Shown: positions 43,558-52,538 of the stretch, piece by piece
How positions within the stretch are numbered: the first letter of the stretch is position 1
Layout: each line of letters begins with the position of its first letter
Assembly: GCA_017417585.1 (NCBI GenBank)
Contig: JAFPYX010000026.1
Coordinates: forward strand, 62,001-126,000
Source of the DNA: Victivallales bacterium
Lineage (GTDB): Bacteria > Verrucomicrobiota > Lentisphaeria > Oligosphaerales > Oligosphaeraceae
DNA length: 64,000 nt
Reading direction: 5' to 3'
Made by a program: the position numbers and the translations under genes
Notes under the pieces: generated by a model
Seen by the model: only the letters and a program-made list of their open reading frames with translations
What the model was told of the DNA's origin: nothing
The model's database searches: none

Positions 43558-43812
43558 ATGGTCGCCAGCATCTTGGATTTGCGCACAAAGATGAAAGATA
43601 TCCTAAGTGCCTTGGACCGCAATGAGAAGGTCACTTTGACGCGGCGCGGAAAGCGCTTCGCCGTCATCGTCCCCTATGAACTCACGCGAGAAACGGATTT
43701 GAAGGTCGAAGACAGTCCCTGCTTTGGCATGTGGGCGGACCGCGAGGACATGGCGAATCCCGTGGAGTATGTCGAGAACCTGCGAAAGGGGAGGTTCGAC
43801 GATGCTTTTTGA
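43558..43812 (+). CDS. Antitoxin, Phd/YefM family
   Basis: Antitoxin of 84 residues: the N-terminal DNA-binding fold fits Phd/YefM (ASILDLRTKMKDILSALDRN, then EKVTLTRRGKRFAVIVPYEL), and the acidic C terminus (WADREDMANPVEYVENLRKG) should wrap the toxin. A good AGGAGG sits 5 bp before the ATG. The stop overlaps the toxin start by 11 bp. Expected to repress its own operon by binding the 20-bp repeats upstream. Confidence 0.85.
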   Translation: MVASILDLRTKMKDILSALDRNEKVTLTRRGKRFAVIVPYELTRETDLKVEDSPCFGMWADREDMANPVEYVENLRKGRFDDAF

Positions 43813-44188
43813 TACCGATGTCTTAATCTGGTTGTTCCGGGGGATGAAGAAGGCTGCACAACTTGTCAATACTACCTCAGAGCGTCAGCTTTCTATTATC
43901 AACTACATGGAAATCCTGCAAGGTGCCAAAAATAAATTTGAACAGCTCTCATACAAGCATTTCTTCTCGCAATACCACTTTGACATCCTGCCCATCACGG
44001 AGGCCATCTCCCATCGGGCGGCGATTCTGGTCGAGGAGCATGCCTTGACCAGCGGACTCCACGCAACTGACGCCCTGGTCATCGCCACAGCCTGCGAACA
44101 CCAGCTCACGCTCTGCACGGCGAACCAGAAGCATACGCGAGGCATCCAGGCATTGGATCTGCATGTATTCGACCCTGAAGCACGGTGA
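43802..44188 (+). CDS. vapC: PIN-domain toxin, VapC-like
   Basis: Ribonuclease toxin of 128 residues. The acidic PIN residues are visible: Asp in MLFDTDVLIWLFRG (4-6), Glu in IINYMEILQGAKN near 40, Asp in LHATDALVIATACEH near 93. Start chosen at the ATG at 43802, which gives the PIN N terminus; an upstream frame start at 43724 would add residues that only mirror the antitoxin gene. It overlaps the antitoxin gene by 11 bp and the following EamA gene by 4 bp (GTGA). Confidence 0.88.
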   Translation: MLFDTDVLIWLFRGMKKAAQLVNTTSERQLSIINYMEILQGAKNKFEQLSYKHFFSQYHFDILPITEAISHRAAILVEEHALTSGLHATDALVIATACEHQLTLCTANQKHTRGIQALDLHVFDPEAR

Positions 44189-45096
44189 CTATGCCTGACC
44201 TGACCGCCATCCTGGACAACTGGTTTGTCCTGATTCTCTGCTCCGCCTTGTCGCTGGGCTTCTACGACTTCTGCAAGAAGCACGCGGTAAATGCCAACCA
44301 TGTGATGACCACGCTCTTCTGGGCAACCGTCGCCGGCTCCGTCATCATCGTAGGGGCGGTGTTCCTCAGCGGGAACTTCCGTGCGCTGTTCTTCTGCCCC
44401 TGGCGCGAATGGTGGCTCATTCTTCTCAAGTCCGCCATTGTGACTGCCAGTTGGATTGCGGGGTATTTCGCCTTGCACGACCTGCCCATCTCCATCGCCG
44501 CGCCCATTCGCGCCTCCTCGCCCGTCTGGGTTGCCCTCGGCGGAGTCTGCCTCTTCGGAGAACGCCCCAGTCTCCCGCAGCTGGTCGGAATGGCGGTGGT
44601 CTTCGCGGGATACTATCTTTTCAACAACATCGGACACCTGGAGGGCTTCTCCTGGCGCAGCCGCGGCGTTAAGATGGTCGTCGCCGCCACCTTGGTCGGC
44701 TCCGCCAGCGCCCTCTACGACCGCTTCCTGATGCATACACTTCAACTGGACGCCAACCGCGTGCAACTGCACTTCGCCATCGACCTGGTGTTCATCCTAG
44801 GGGCCATGCTCCTCGTGCAGAGAACTTTGCCCGTCTTGCGCGAAGAGACGAAATTCCAGTGGCGTTGGTCCATCCCCGCCATCGGACTTTTCCTCGCCAT
44901 TGCGGACTGGACCTTCTTCCACGCAACCGCATCGCCGGACGCCCAGATCGGCATCCTGGGCATCCTGCGGCGGCTTTCCGTGGTGGTCTCCTTTGCCCTC
45001 GGCGTCCTCATCCTCCACGAGAAGCACGCGAAGGCCAAACTCGGCGCGCTGGCATGCATCCTTATTGGCGTCGTCATCCTGGGCTTCTTCAAATAA
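44185..45096 (+). CDS. EamA/DMT superfamily transporter
   Basis: Membrane protein of about 303 residues with ten predicted segments and two EamA halves: WFVLILCSALSLGFYDFCKK, HDLPISIAAPIRASSPVWVA and GILGILRRLSVVVSFALGVL near the second-half signature. The GTG start overlaps the toxin stop (GTGA); an ATG two codons later (44191) is the alternative. Coupling to a toxin-antitoxin pair is unusual. It differs in sequence from the other EamA proteins, so it is not a recent duplication. Substrate unknown. Confidence 0.83.
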   Translation: MTMPDLTAILDNWFVLILCSALSLGFYDFCKKHAVNANHVMTTLFWATVAGSVIIVGAVFLSGNFRALFFCPWREWWLILLKSAIVTASWIAGYFALHDLPISIAAPIRASSPVWVALGGVCLFGERPSLPQLVGMAVVFAGYYLFNNIGHLEGFSWRSRGVKMVVAATLVGSASALYDRFLMHTLQLDANRVQLHFAIDLVFILGAMLLVQRTLPVLREETKFQWRWSIPAIGLFLAIADWTFFHATASPDAQIGILGILRRLSVVVSFALGVLILHEKHAKAKLGALACILIGVVILGFFK

Positions 45097-45172
45097 GCTT
45101 CTTCATGGCTTTTTGACTGTTGCCTTGCGACTAGACCGGCAGCGTTATCGTTTCCATCCAAACGGGTAAACA

Positions 45173-45204
45173 AAAAGAGCCGCAGAGCGTTAAGCACTGC
45201 GGCC
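45173..45204 (-). terminator. Intrinsic terminator of the first prepilin-like gene
   Basis: CCGCAG (45181-45186) pairs with CTGCGG (45198-45203) with inner GC pairs; on the - strand it is followed by CTCTTTTTG. It also lies after the EamA gene on the + strand, where the following sequence is less T-rich. Confidence 0.75.
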
Positions 45205-45248
45205 GTTTATTCAATTCGGATTACCCGCTTTCGGGCAAAAAGCGGCAA

Positions 45249-46109
<861 letters not shown>

Positions 46110-46174
46110 GGGAATTCCGCAGTAAATTAAAAAAATAGAAAAACTGCTCAAAACCTAAACCAACCGTCCGGCAA

Positions 46175-47032
<858 letters not shown>

Positions 47033-47085
47033 GGTTTAACCTATTATTGGGTTGAGAATCAAAACTTCTAGCCTTAATATGTACA

Positions 47086-47113
47086 AGTATAGGTAATATT
47101 CTCGTATATTCAA
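47086..47113 (-). promoter_or_regulatory. Candidate promoter of prepilin-like paralogue 2
   Basis: On the - strand TTGAAT (47108-47113), 16 bp, TATACT (47086-47091), about 60 nt before the start codon. Confidence 0.5.
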
Positions 47114-47192
47114 GCAATGTCCCACAACTTCAAGCCATTTCCCCGAAAAAATTCTTTTTCCACAGAAGTCAGATAGCAACAGGAATTTCAAC

Positions 47193-47220
47193 AAAAAGGC
47201 ACGCCCTTTTCAGACGTGCC
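47193..47220 (-). terminator. Intrinsic terminator of prepilin-like paralogue 3
   Basis: GGCACG (47198-47203) and CGTGCC (47215-47220) form the stem; on the - strand it is followed by TTTTTG. It separates paralogue 3 from paralogue 2. Confidence 0.8.
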
Positions 47221-47254
47221 TTTCCGTTTCAACGTTTGTTTAGCAAGCCATTCC

Positions 47255-48058
47255 TCACGGCCAGGTTTCCATGCGGAAGTTGTTCGTTCGCCACTCGAAG
47301 GAGGGCTGCCACAGCCAGCGGCCAGTTTCAGTGTATTTCACGTTGCGGATTTTGTTCAGAGAAAGCGAGGTGGCATGCCCGTCCAAGGCGACATACTGGA
47401 AATTCCCAGAATGGGTGGCGCGGGTGGAGTAACTCCAGTCATGGCCGACATCCACAGGATAGGTGTAGTTCGGACCGATATGCATGGTCGTGTCGTCCCA
47501 GGTAATGCCGCCTTCCAAGCTTTTGGGGGTGGAGTCGCCGTAGATGATGATTTTGGCGGGCTTGCCATGGTTGTTCATGAAGCGTTCGGTATTCATCGGC
47601 TGAGCAGGGCTGTTTGCCTCGTTCGGATTCCCCTCGTTGCGCTGGCCGGTGGTCGCGTAGTTCGAACCGTAGGAGTAGTTCATGCGGACTTGCTGGCGAA
47701 TCTCCGCCCCCTTCTGCCACAACTGCGCCCAGTTCAGGTGGGCATACTCGATGCCGACAGCAGGAGCGCTCGGGCAGTACATCGCCTTCACCGGAACCTT
47801 TTCGTAGGCGGTCATGTACATCGGCCAGGGTTCGTAGAAGGAGTTGTTCGAATTGCAGATCACGGAACTCATCCAGTAGCCCGTATTTTCATTTTCGTAA
47901 AGTAGGAAGGTCAGGCCCAAGGTCTTGAGGTTGTTCACACAGGAGATGGCACGAGCCTTCTCGCGGGCCTTGGCGAGGGCAGGCAGAAGCATCGAGGCAA
48001 GAATCGCGATGATCGCGATGACGACGAGCAACTCAATCAGGGTAAAGGTCTTTTTCAT
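47255..48058 (-). CDS. Prepilin-like protein with H-X9-DG signature (paralogue 3)
   Basis: 267 residues: MKKT then the conserved FTLIELL hydrophobic helix, [19 protein letters not shown], and C-terminal [17 protein letters not shown] containing H-X9-DG. The central part ([20 protein letters not shown]) is shared with paralogue 4, not with 1 and 2, so the four genes form two pairs. It has its own promoter-like sequence with a duplicated 25-bp block and its own terminator, hence is a separate transcription unit. Molecular role unknown. Confidence 0.88.
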   Translation of the reverse strand: MKKTFTLIELLVVIAIIAILASMLLPALAKAREKARAISCVNNLKTLGLTFLLYENENTGYWMSSVICNSNNSFYEPWPMYMTAYEKVPVKAMYCPSAPAVGIEYAHLNWAQLWQKGAEIRQQVRMNYSYGSNYATTGQRNEGNPNEANSPAQPMNTERFMNNHGKPAKIIIYGDSTPKSLEGGITWDDTTMHIGPNYTYPVDVGHDWSYSTRATHSGNFQYVALDGHATSLSLNKIRNVKYTETGRWLWQPSFEWRTNNFRMETWP

Positions 48059-48108
48059 CGGTAATGTTTTTCAACTTGGTAAAGATTAACAAAATAAAAT
48101 CAAAAATA

Positions 48109-48136
48109 ATTATAGGTAAAAATCGCTTGATTTCAA
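48109..48136 (-). promoter_or_regulatory. Candidate promoter of prepilin-like paralogue 3
   Basis: On the - strand TTGAAA (48131-48136), 16 bp, TATAAT (48109-48114). It is among the best matches in the window. The -35 and spacer are part of a tandem 25-bp duplication. Confidence 0.6.
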
Positions 48137-48162
48137 GTAGGTAAAAATCGCTTGATTTCAAG
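48113..48162. repeat. Perfect tandem duplication of 25 bp in the promoter region
   Basis: Two identical 25-bp copies (48113-48137, 48138-48162), each with TAGGTAAAAATCGC and CTTGATTTCAAG. The second copy brings a second TTGAAA upstream of the promoter. Confidence 0.85.
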
Positions 48163-48182
48163 TTCAGTCGCAGTAAATCCAC

Positions 48183-48217
48183 AAAAAACGCCGTACACGC
48201 TTAGAACGTGCACGGCG
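48183..48217 (-). terminator. Intrinsic terminator of prepilin-like paralogue 4
   Basis: Arms 48189-48199 and 48207-48217 form an 11-bp stem with one mismatch; on the - strand it is followed by six T. It isolates paralogue 4 from paralogue 3. Confidence 0.8.
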
Positions 48218-48252
48218 GAGATTTTCTCAACCGGGACTATGCCAGTTGCCGA

Positions 48253-49062
48253 TTACCAGTCGGCCGGGAGTGGTCCAATGGTTTCGCCAAAGTAGTAGGT
48301 TTTGCCGTTGTGATCGTAATGGCGCGGCTGGAAGTAGTAGGCGCTGGGAAGACTGTAGAAGCGGGCCGAACCAGGGCTGATCTGGCTAAGTGCAACTGCG
48401 GTCGCATGACCGTCCGCCGCGACATACTGGAAATTGCCAGAGTGGGTAGCACGCTTGCAGGCATATTTGTCACCAATGTCGGCCGGATAGGTGAACCACT
48501 GGGTGATGAAGCAGGTGTAGTCGGTGTTGGTGTCCGAAACGCTCTTGGGGCAGGAGTCGCCGATGACGACAAACATGGTGGGCTTGCCCATGGCCGACAG
48601 GAACTTGCTCGTAGTCAATGGCTTGCCGGTTCCACTAGAGGTCCAAGTGAATAGTCCGATACCCTCATAGTTCATGCCGTAGGAACAGTTCTGGCGGAAG
48701 GTCGCTTCGTGGGGTTTACTGGCAATTTCCGCGCTCCACTTCTTGCCCATCCACTCAATACCCACCGTGGGTGCGCTCGGGCAGTAGAGGTTCTTGGCAG
48801 GAACCTTTTCGTATGCACTCATGTAGCAGGGCCATGGCTCCCAGATCCCGTGACCAGCAACCACTGCGTTCATCCAGTAACCATCATAGTCGTCCTGATA
48901 CAGGAAATAGGTCAGCCCAATCTGCTTGAGGTTGTTCATGCAGGAGGCGGCGCGGGCCTTCTCGCGGGCCTTGGACAAGGCGGGCAACAACATTGAGGCG
49001 AGGATGGCGATGATCGCGATCACCACCAGAAGTTCAATCAGGGTAAAGGATTTTTTCTTCAT
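48253..49062 (-). CDS. Prepilin-like protein with H-X9-DG signature (paralogue 4)
   Basis: 269 residues: MKKKS then the FTLIELL helix, [39 protein letters not shown] as in paralogue 3, and [17 protein letters not shown] with H-X9-DG. It ends with an aromatic tail ([14 protein letters not shown]). AGGAG lies 9 bp before the ATG. It has its own promoter and terminator, so all transcripts of this group except paralogues 1-2 look monocistronic. Confidence 0.88.
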   Translation of the reverse strand: MKKKSFTLIELLVVIAIIAILASMLLPALSKAREKARAASCMNNLKQIGLTYFLYQDDYDGYWMNAVVAGHGIWEPWPCYMSAYEKVPAKNLYCPSAPTVGIEWMGKKWSAEIASKPHEATFRQNCSYGMNYEGIGLFTWTSSGTGKPLTTSKFLSAMGKPTMFVVIGDSCPKSVSDTNTDYTCFITQWFTYPADIGDKYACKRATHSGNFQYVAADGHATAVALSQISPGSARFYSLPSAYYFQPRHYDHNGKTYYFGETIGPLPADW

Positions 49063-49114
49063 TATTTTAGTCTCCTAAAAAAAACAGCAACAAAATGAAT
49101 TGTCGCCTTAATCA

Positions 49115-49142
49115 ATTATAAGAATTATTTTTTGTTTTTCAA
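49115..49142 (-). promoter_or_regulatory. Candidate promoter of prepilin-like paralogue 4
   Basis: On the - strand TTGAAA (49137-49142), 16 bp, TATAAT (49115-49120), about 45 nt before the start codon. Same hexamers and spacing as before paralogue 3. Confidence 0.6.
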
Positions 49143-49168
49143 TCAATCACACACATCAGCAACAAAAA

Positions 49169-50119
49169 TCACTGTACATCTTCGGATAGCTGCTCGTCAT
49201 CCGCCGCGAAGATCAGCTCCCGGCTGCCATCGGAGGAATATTGAACCGTTTCAATAGGCAGAAACCGGTCGGCGCCGGCTCGGAAATGAAGTTGGCCCGT
49301 GGCCTCGTCATAGTAGAACCGGTCGGCGGCGAAATCCCGAACCACTGGATAGAAGACCACCCAGTCCCCGGCGACTTTCAGGCGGTCCTGCTGGGCGGAC
49401 GCGAACTCCTCCAGCGCATCGTGGAAACCGCCGACCGGCCGCTTCGCCGGACGCGCGGCGGCGACTTTCCGAAACTCTTCCAGCTGATTTGAAGAAAACT
49501 CCATCGGCATCGGGGAGGAGATGCCCAGAAGCGGCCCCGCGTCCATCCCGCCGCCGCCGCTGACCACTCTGGTCGCCAGGATGACGGACGAGCGCAGATA
49601 GTCCAGCCCCGCCAGAATCGCGCGTTCAATCGGAATTTCGTGGAGTCCGACCAGATGGCGTTCGCCATTTTGGCGATAGGTCAGGTCTCCGGGGTGGACA
49701 TTGAGGCACGGGAAGTCGTCAGTGAGGTTGGTCAGCGGCACAAATCCCGCGAAGATGCCGAAAGCAATGCCATGGGGCGCCAGTTTCTGGCGCAGGACAT
49801 TCGTCCACTCCTCTCGAACTTCCAGCCCGCGCGGAGTGGCAATTGACACCCGCGTTTCGCCGCGTGCATGATAGAACTTCCGAATATCCTCTTCAACGAG
49901 AGGCAATTGGTACTGCCTCGCCAATTCCCGTGCCCGACTGGTCTCCGGCGCATCGGTGACCAGCGCGGCGACTTCAAAGGAAACAGGATGCCCTGCCGAT
50001 GCATCGGCGGCCATCCGCTTGAGAATCTCTTCGGCATTGCTGCCGCTGCCGGAAAGGAAAATGGCCGCACGGGGGCAGGAAGAACCGGGAATAGCCGGTA
50101 AAAAAGGATGAAGCTTCAT
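49169..50119 (-). CDS. Formyltransferase-fold protein (PurN-like)
   Basis: The 316-residue protein has the formyltransferase fold: RAAIFLSGSGSNAEEILKRM near 17-36 (as SGxGSN in PurN), catalytic-type segment FPCLNVHPGDLTY near 136-148 (Asn and His kept, but HPG instead of HPS) and the Asp in GGGMDAGPLLG near 197. GAR transformylase is ~210 residues; this one has ~100 extra, and the C-terminal part is not recognisable. The true substrate is unknown, and it may not be purine synthesis. It is transcribed away from the lipoprotein gene, with its own promoter-like site. Confidence 0.7.
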   Translation of the reverse strand: MKLHPFLPAIPGSSCPRAAIFLSGSGSNAEEILKRMAADASAGHPVSFEVAALVTDAPETSRARELARQYQLPLVEEDIRKFYHARGETRVSIATPRGLEVREEWTNVLRQKLAPHGIAFGIFAGFVPLTNLTDDFPCLNVHPGDLTYRQNGERHLVGLHEIPIERAILAGLDYLRSSVILATRVVSGGGGMDAGPLLGISSPMPMEFSSNQLEEFRKVAAARPAKRPVGGFHDALEEFASAQQDRLKVAGDWVVFYPVVRDFAADRFYYDEATGQLHFRAGADRFLPIETVQYSSDGSRELIFAADDEQLSEDVQ

Positions 50120-50172
50120 GAGGGCAAACGGTATTATTCAGGCAATGAGGAAAAGACAGGAGAAGATGGAGT

Positions 50173-50200
50173 ATTCTATTCGACCGCGCATTGTTGCCAA
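50173..50200 (-). promoter_or_regulatory. Candidate promoter of the formyltransferase-fold gene
   Basis: On the - strand TTGGCA (50195-50200), 16 bp, TAGAAT (50173-50178), leader about 45 nt. The -35 overlaps the inverted repeat TTGCC/GGCAA (50194-50208). Confidence 0.45.
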
Positions 50201-50307
50201 GGAGGCAAAATGTCCCTTGACGGGAACATTTCGGCGCAAAACCCCGCAAAAAAGCGGCGAAGCGGCAAAAATAAGTCCGAAAAAACAAAAAAAACTTCCC
50301 CGAATGC

Positions 50308-50335
50308 GTGGCAACTTCGCGGATTTAGCTATAGT
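50308..50335 (+). promoter_or_regulatory. Candidate promoter of the lipoprotein gene
   Basis: GTGGCA (50308-50313), 16 bp, TATAGT (50330-50335); an overlapping TATAAT is at 50335-50340. Leader of about 55 nt. The A-rich stretch between the divergent promoters (50209-50300) has inverted repeats but no convincing gene. Confidence 0.4.
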
Positions 50336-50397
50336 ATAATGTTTACGTGACTTTTTATCTTTGCACACCCTTCTTTTTTAGGAAATCTTTCAAAAAC

Positions 50398-50922
50398 ATG
50401 AAAAAGCTCTCCGTTTCCCTGGCTGTCGTCCTTCTGTGCATGACGGCGCTTGTTGTCACTTCCTGCCAGAAGCTCCGCCGCAACACCTCTCGCGCCCGGG
50501 TCAACACGCTGTTGGTTACTGGCAACTACCTAAAGCCCCGCCTGCTGTGTGAGCTGGCCCAATATCGTTCCAAGCAACCCATCATTCTGGTTCAGAATGA
50601 CCCAGACAATGCCGAAGGCACCGCGAGGCTCTTCTACCTGCCAGGTTCCGGAAGCCAGGAAAGCGAAGAAATCGCCGCCACCCAGTTCACTGAATTCCTA
50701 ACCTTCCTCAATCCCAAAATGGTGGTTTTTGTCGGAAATGAGGATGAATGCTATCCGGTGGATTTTGTCTACCAGGCGCGAAACGGCAACTTCCGCGTGT
50801 TGACCATCTCCAGCAACGACTGGGACAAAAATGCCCAGCTGCTCGGCGAAGTCATGCGCATTCCGCGTCTTTCCCGCGACTATCGCGACCAGCTGGAGCG
50901 CTGTTCGGCCGTCACGAAATAA
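50398..50922 (+). CDS. Hypothetical lipoprotein
   Basis: Exported protein of 174 residues, family not recognised. The start at 50398 gives a signal MKKLSVSLAVVLLCMTALV and lipobox VTSC with Cys23; the longer frame from 50347 would bury the signal. After the anchor comes RRNTSRARVNTLLVTGNYLK, then an alternating hydrophobic pattern (PIILVQNDPDN, PKMVVFVGNEDEC, FRVLTISSNDWDKN) suggesting an alpha/beta fold. It is followed after 87 bp by an ABC-2 permease gene, with a strong hairpin between. It may serve that transporter (inferred). Confidence 0.7.
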   Translation: MKKLSVSLAVVLLCMTALVVTSCQKLRRNTSRARVNTLLVTGNYLKPRLLCELAQYRSKQPIILVQNDPDNAEGTARLFYLPGSGSQESEEIAATQFTEFLTFLNPKMVVFVGNEDECYPVDFVYQARNGNFRVLTISSNDWDKNAQLLGEVMRIPRLSRDYRDQLERCSAVTK

Positions 50923-50960
50923 GCTCCATCCGCGCAATCTTCGACGCGGGCACCGACAAG

Positions 50961-50987
50961 GAACAGGGTGCGCACCGCACCCTGTTC
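50961..50987. terminator. Perfect 12-bp hairpin between lipoprotein and permease genes
   Basis: GAACAGGGTGCG pairs fully with CGCACCCTGTTC across loop CAC. No T run follows, so it may be a processing or stability element rather than a terminator. Confidence 0.5.
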
Positions 50988-51009
50988 ATAACCTTCATTT
51001 GGAACCAAC

Positions 51010-52440
51010 ATGTTCACAACGTTATTCCAGATCGCAAAGAACACATTCCGGGAAAGTCTGCGCGAACCCATCTATTTGCTTATTCTCCTTTCCGCGCTCA
51101 TCCTGATTCTCATCTATCCGGTCTTCACCCTCTTTGTCTTCTTCGGGCAGGAAAAGCTCGTCATCGACAGCTCCATGGCCACCATGATGGTCTTTGGCTG
51201 GGGGCTTGCCATCATGATCTCCAGCTATGCGATCTCCCGTGAAATCGACAACGGCACCGCGCTCTTGCTCATGTCCAAACCGGTCCAGCGGCCGGTCTTC
51301 ATCATCGCCAAAATCCTGGGCATCCTGGCGGCGACCACGCTCTTCAGCTTCATCACCGGAGTCGCCTCGCTGTTGAGCCTCCGAGTCGCCACCGACCAGT
51401 TCTGGATCGACAACTTCTTCCTGTATGGCAACTTCGTGGTCATTCTCATTGCCCTGGCCATCGCGGGCGCCTACAACTATGTGACCCGTTCCTCCTTCTG
51501 CTCCGCGGCAATCATCGCATTGACCTGCCTGCTCCCAATCATGGCAATCATCGGCCATTTCAAGCCCGCCGACGGCCATCATGTCGGACTGGCCTTCCGA
51601 ACCATCCCCGCGCTGCTGCTCATCACCTTTTCCGTCGGCTCCATGGGCACGCTGGCAACCGCACTCTCCACTCGCTTCGGACTGGTGCCCAACCTCCTGC
51701 TCTGCGCGGCAATCTTCATGCTGGGCCTCATGAGCGACTACCTCATCGGGCGCAATGCCAAGGAAAAGTGGTATCGCACGCCTCCTGCCGGTGAGGAACA
51801 GCTCTGGATGGACAGCTATGAATTCTCTCCGACGGAATTGGCCGCCATTGAATCGTGGGGCGAACCCCGTCGAATCAATGAAAATGACCCGGAAGGTGAT
51901 TTCATCGTCTGGACGGACACGATGGAAAGCGCCGGAGAACTTCCCGACCTGGGTCCCGAACCCTTCTCCTCCTGGAAAGACGGCAATGGCTGGCGCCACA
52001 ACCTGAAAGACCTCAAGTCTTCCGCCATCCGCATGGGCATATATGACGCCCACAAGCAGACGTGGGCCTATCATTACATTGGAGAGGCGGCGGAGGCTCA
52101 CCGGGAAGCTGGCAAGAACTACACCTCATTCATCTTCAGGCGCGCCGGGAACCCGCCTCGCACGCCAGTGGGAGGGACCTATCTGGATCCACTGCCCGAC
52201 ACCGGCAACTACATCGCCTCCGCACTCTACGCGGCCATCCCCAACTGGCAGCTCTTCTGGATGGCCGACGCGCTCTCCAGCCGAGGCGACATGGCGGATG
52301 TCAACACCAAGGAGCCCACCGTGCCAGGCATCTATGTCGCCTACGGCGCAATCTATGCCCTGGTCATGAACGTCCTGCTCTCCCTGCTCGCCATCCTGCT
52401 CTTCTGGAATCGGGAAACCGGCGTCCAGATGACATTCTAG
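51010..52440 (+). CDS. ABC-2 type transporter permease
   Basis: Permease of 476 residues. The N terminus FQIAKNTFRESLREPIYLLIL is typical of ABC-2/NatB permeases. Five to six membrane segments lie within residues 1-255 (SYAISREIDNGTALLLMSKP between the second and third), then a large soluble part (~255-440) rich in Asp, Glu and Trp, and one last segment (YALVMNVLLSLLAILLFWN). The soluble part would face the periplasm. No ATPase gene is adjacent, so the ATP-binding subunit must be elsewhere. Cargo unknown. Confidence 0.82.
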   Translation: MFTTLFQIAKNTFRESLREPIYLLILLSALILILIYPVFTLFVFFGQEKLVIDSSMATMMVFGWGLAIMISSYAISREIDNGTALLLMSKPVQRPVFIIAKILGILAATTLFSFITGVASLLSLRVATDQFWIDNFFLYGNFVVILIALAIAGAYNYVTRSSFCSAAIIALTCLLPIMAIIGHFKPADGHHVGLAFRTIPALLLITFSVGSMGTLATALSTRFGLVPNLLLCAAIFMLGLMSDYLIGRNAKEKWYRTPPAGEEQLWMDSYEFSPTELAAIESWGEPRRINENDPEGDFIVWTDTMESAGELPDLGPEPFSSWKDGNGWRHNLKDLKSSAIRMGIYDAHKQTWAYHYIGEAAEAHREAGKNYTSFIFRRAGNPPRTPVGGTYLDPLPDTGNYIASALYAAIPNWQLFWMADALSSRGDMADVNTKEPTVPGIYVAYGAIYALVMNVLLSLLAILLFWNRETGVQMTF

Positions 52441-52538
52441 CCTTTCCCCCCTTGCCCGCCGCAAACCATGTCCGAAGGGGCATTTCTTGCGACGGGCAGA
52501 TTTTTACCTTGTAAATTACAAATATAGGAGATACTGCC

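Noticed and set aside
50108..50350. Small + strand frames of 73-80 codons between the formyltransferase-fold and lipoprotein genes
   Set aside because: Low-complexity Lys-rich translations of an A-rich promoter region; no support from motifs.
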